Below are positions 21,406 to 22,109 of a stretch of 22,109 nt of DNA, in pieces. The stretch's first letter is position 1. Each line of letters opens with the position of its first letter. This stretch comes from Bog-756 sp036511155 (lineage in GTDB: Bacteria; Actinomycetota; Acidimicrobiia; Acidimicrobiales; RAAP-2), in assembly GCA_036511155.1 (NCBI GenBank), contig DATCCR010000153.1, positions 1 to 22,109 of the forward strand, read 5' to 3'. Position numbers and translations under genes: made by a program. The notes below the pieces were generated by a model, which did no database searches, was not told the origin of the DNA, and was given only the letters and a program-made list of their open reading frames with translations.

Positions 21406-22109
21406 TCAGCTGGGCGCTGCGAGCGATGCAGCCACGTCTCGTACCCGTTCATCGAAGCCGCACAGCAGGTTCGGGAACAGGCCGAGGACCACATTGTCGT
21501 GGAAGAAGACGTGGTGGGTCCGGGTGTCGGTCAGGTCGAGCATCCGGAGGGTGGCGTCCACCGCCGTGACGAACGGGAAGGTCGCCAACACCGCCTCGAT
21601 GAAGTCGACCACGGAGGTCCGCCGGAAGACGTTGAGGCAGTAGTGGTTGACCTCCATGAAGACCACGGGCCGGAACTGGGCCAGTGTCGATGACGCCCCG
21701 CGGAGCGCCTCAAGCTCGTAGCCCTCGACGTCGATCTTCATCATGTCGACGCGGTCGAGCCCCAGCTCCTCGACGAGGCGGTCGACCGTCATGACCCTCG
21801 CGGCGTACTCGACGTAGCCGTCGTAGCGCTCGAGCACGTCCTGGTAACCGACGAACGCGGCGAAGTTCGAGCCGGCGCGGGTGACCAGCCGGACAGTCCC
21901 CTCGGCGGCGCCGATCGCCGCATTGACGCAGGTGATGTTGTCGAGACCGGAGGTAGCGACGTTGGCGTCGAGATGGGCGAACGTCTCGGGAACGGGCTCA
22001 ACGGCGACGACCCGGCCGGGCCCGACGAGCGCCCCCGACATGACAGCGGTGATCCCGATGTTGGCCCCGATGTCGAGGACGGTGTCGCCCGATCGGCAGG
22101 CGGCGGTGA
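21406..22109 (-). CDS. FkbM-type SAM-dependent methyltransferase, 5' end cut by the window edge
   Basis: The open frame runs from the window edge (last full codon at 22107) to a TGA at 21406, at least 234 residues. The edge-proximal codons read SGDTVLDIGANIGITAVMSG, which contains SAM motif I, so the internal ATG at 22041 cannot be the true start. Further FkbM-family marks are VVAVEPVPETFAHLDANV with the SAM-ribose acidic residue, the pair VDMMKIDVEGYELEALRG, and PVVFMEVN. FkbM-type enzymes O-methylate sugars or polyketides, and members are frequent in surface-glycan loci. The missing N-terminus is probably short. It is on the same strand as the beta-helix gene but about 190 nt upstream of its promoter, so it is probably a separate unit. 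Confidence 0.88.
   Translation of the reverse strand, partial: TAACRSGDTVLDIGANIGITAVMSGALVGPGRVVAVEPVPETFAHLDANVATSGLDNITCVNAAIGAAEGTVRLVTRAGSNFAAFVGYQDVLERYDGYVEYAARVMTVDRLVEELGLDRVDMMKIDVEGYELEALRGASSTLAQFRPVVFMEVNHYCLNVFRRTSVVDFIEAVLATFPFVTAVDATLRMLDLTDTRTHHVFFHDNVVLGLFPNLLCGFDERVRDVAASLAAPS

Overview
The window is very GC-rich DNA with dense, overlapping genes, many GTG starts and TANNNT -10 elements placed directly before start codons (the signature of leaderless mRNAs). Together with an F420/deazaflavin-type nitroreductase-fold protein, this points to an actinobacterium. Secreted proteins ending in ~42-residue GYW...DGG..FGDA repeats make an Acidimicrobiia-like lineage my best guess. 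That placement is inference; no rRNA or phylogenetic marker was tested.

Layout. (1) 127-1588: a DUF4214-methyltransferase gene, then on the minus strand a DDN-family gene and a tRNA-Leu(UAG). (2) 1843-12806: one long plus-strand surface-polysaccharide operon. It holds two methyltransferase-like proteins with helical N-terminal regions, five GT4-type (GT-B fold) glycosyltransferases in two paralogous families, an ABC-2 exporter (Wzm-like permease and Wzt-like ATPase with a C-terminal extension), and, unexpectedly, a complete ClpP peptidase gene overlapping the permease gene. (3) 12837-14738, minus: a large multi-membrane GT-C-like protein converging on the operon. (4) 14945-19539, plus: two secreted proteins with different heads (a beta-propeller-like domain and a SpoIID/LytB domain) but the same six-fold C-terminal repeat, separated by a short GC-rich tandem array. 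(5) 19633-21290, minus: a secreted Thr-rich, beta-helix-like protein whose leader carries a clear class I cyclic di-GMP (GEMM-I) riboswitch, a strong hairpin touching the ribosome binding site, a good promoter and a palindromic operator candidate. (6) 21406 to the window end, minus: an FkbM-type methyltransferase cut by the edge.

How it fits together. The operon is predicted to build a glycan on the cytoplasmic face, possibly cap or modify it with the methyltransferase-like proteins, and export it through Wzm/Wzt. The neighbouring genes encode secreted or wall-acting proteins, at least one predicted to be under c-di-GMP control, so the window reads as a cell-envelope locus. The strongest observations are the c-di-GMP riboswitch with its leader architecture, the ClpP inside the polysaccharide operon, and the repeat domain shared by two different secreted heads.
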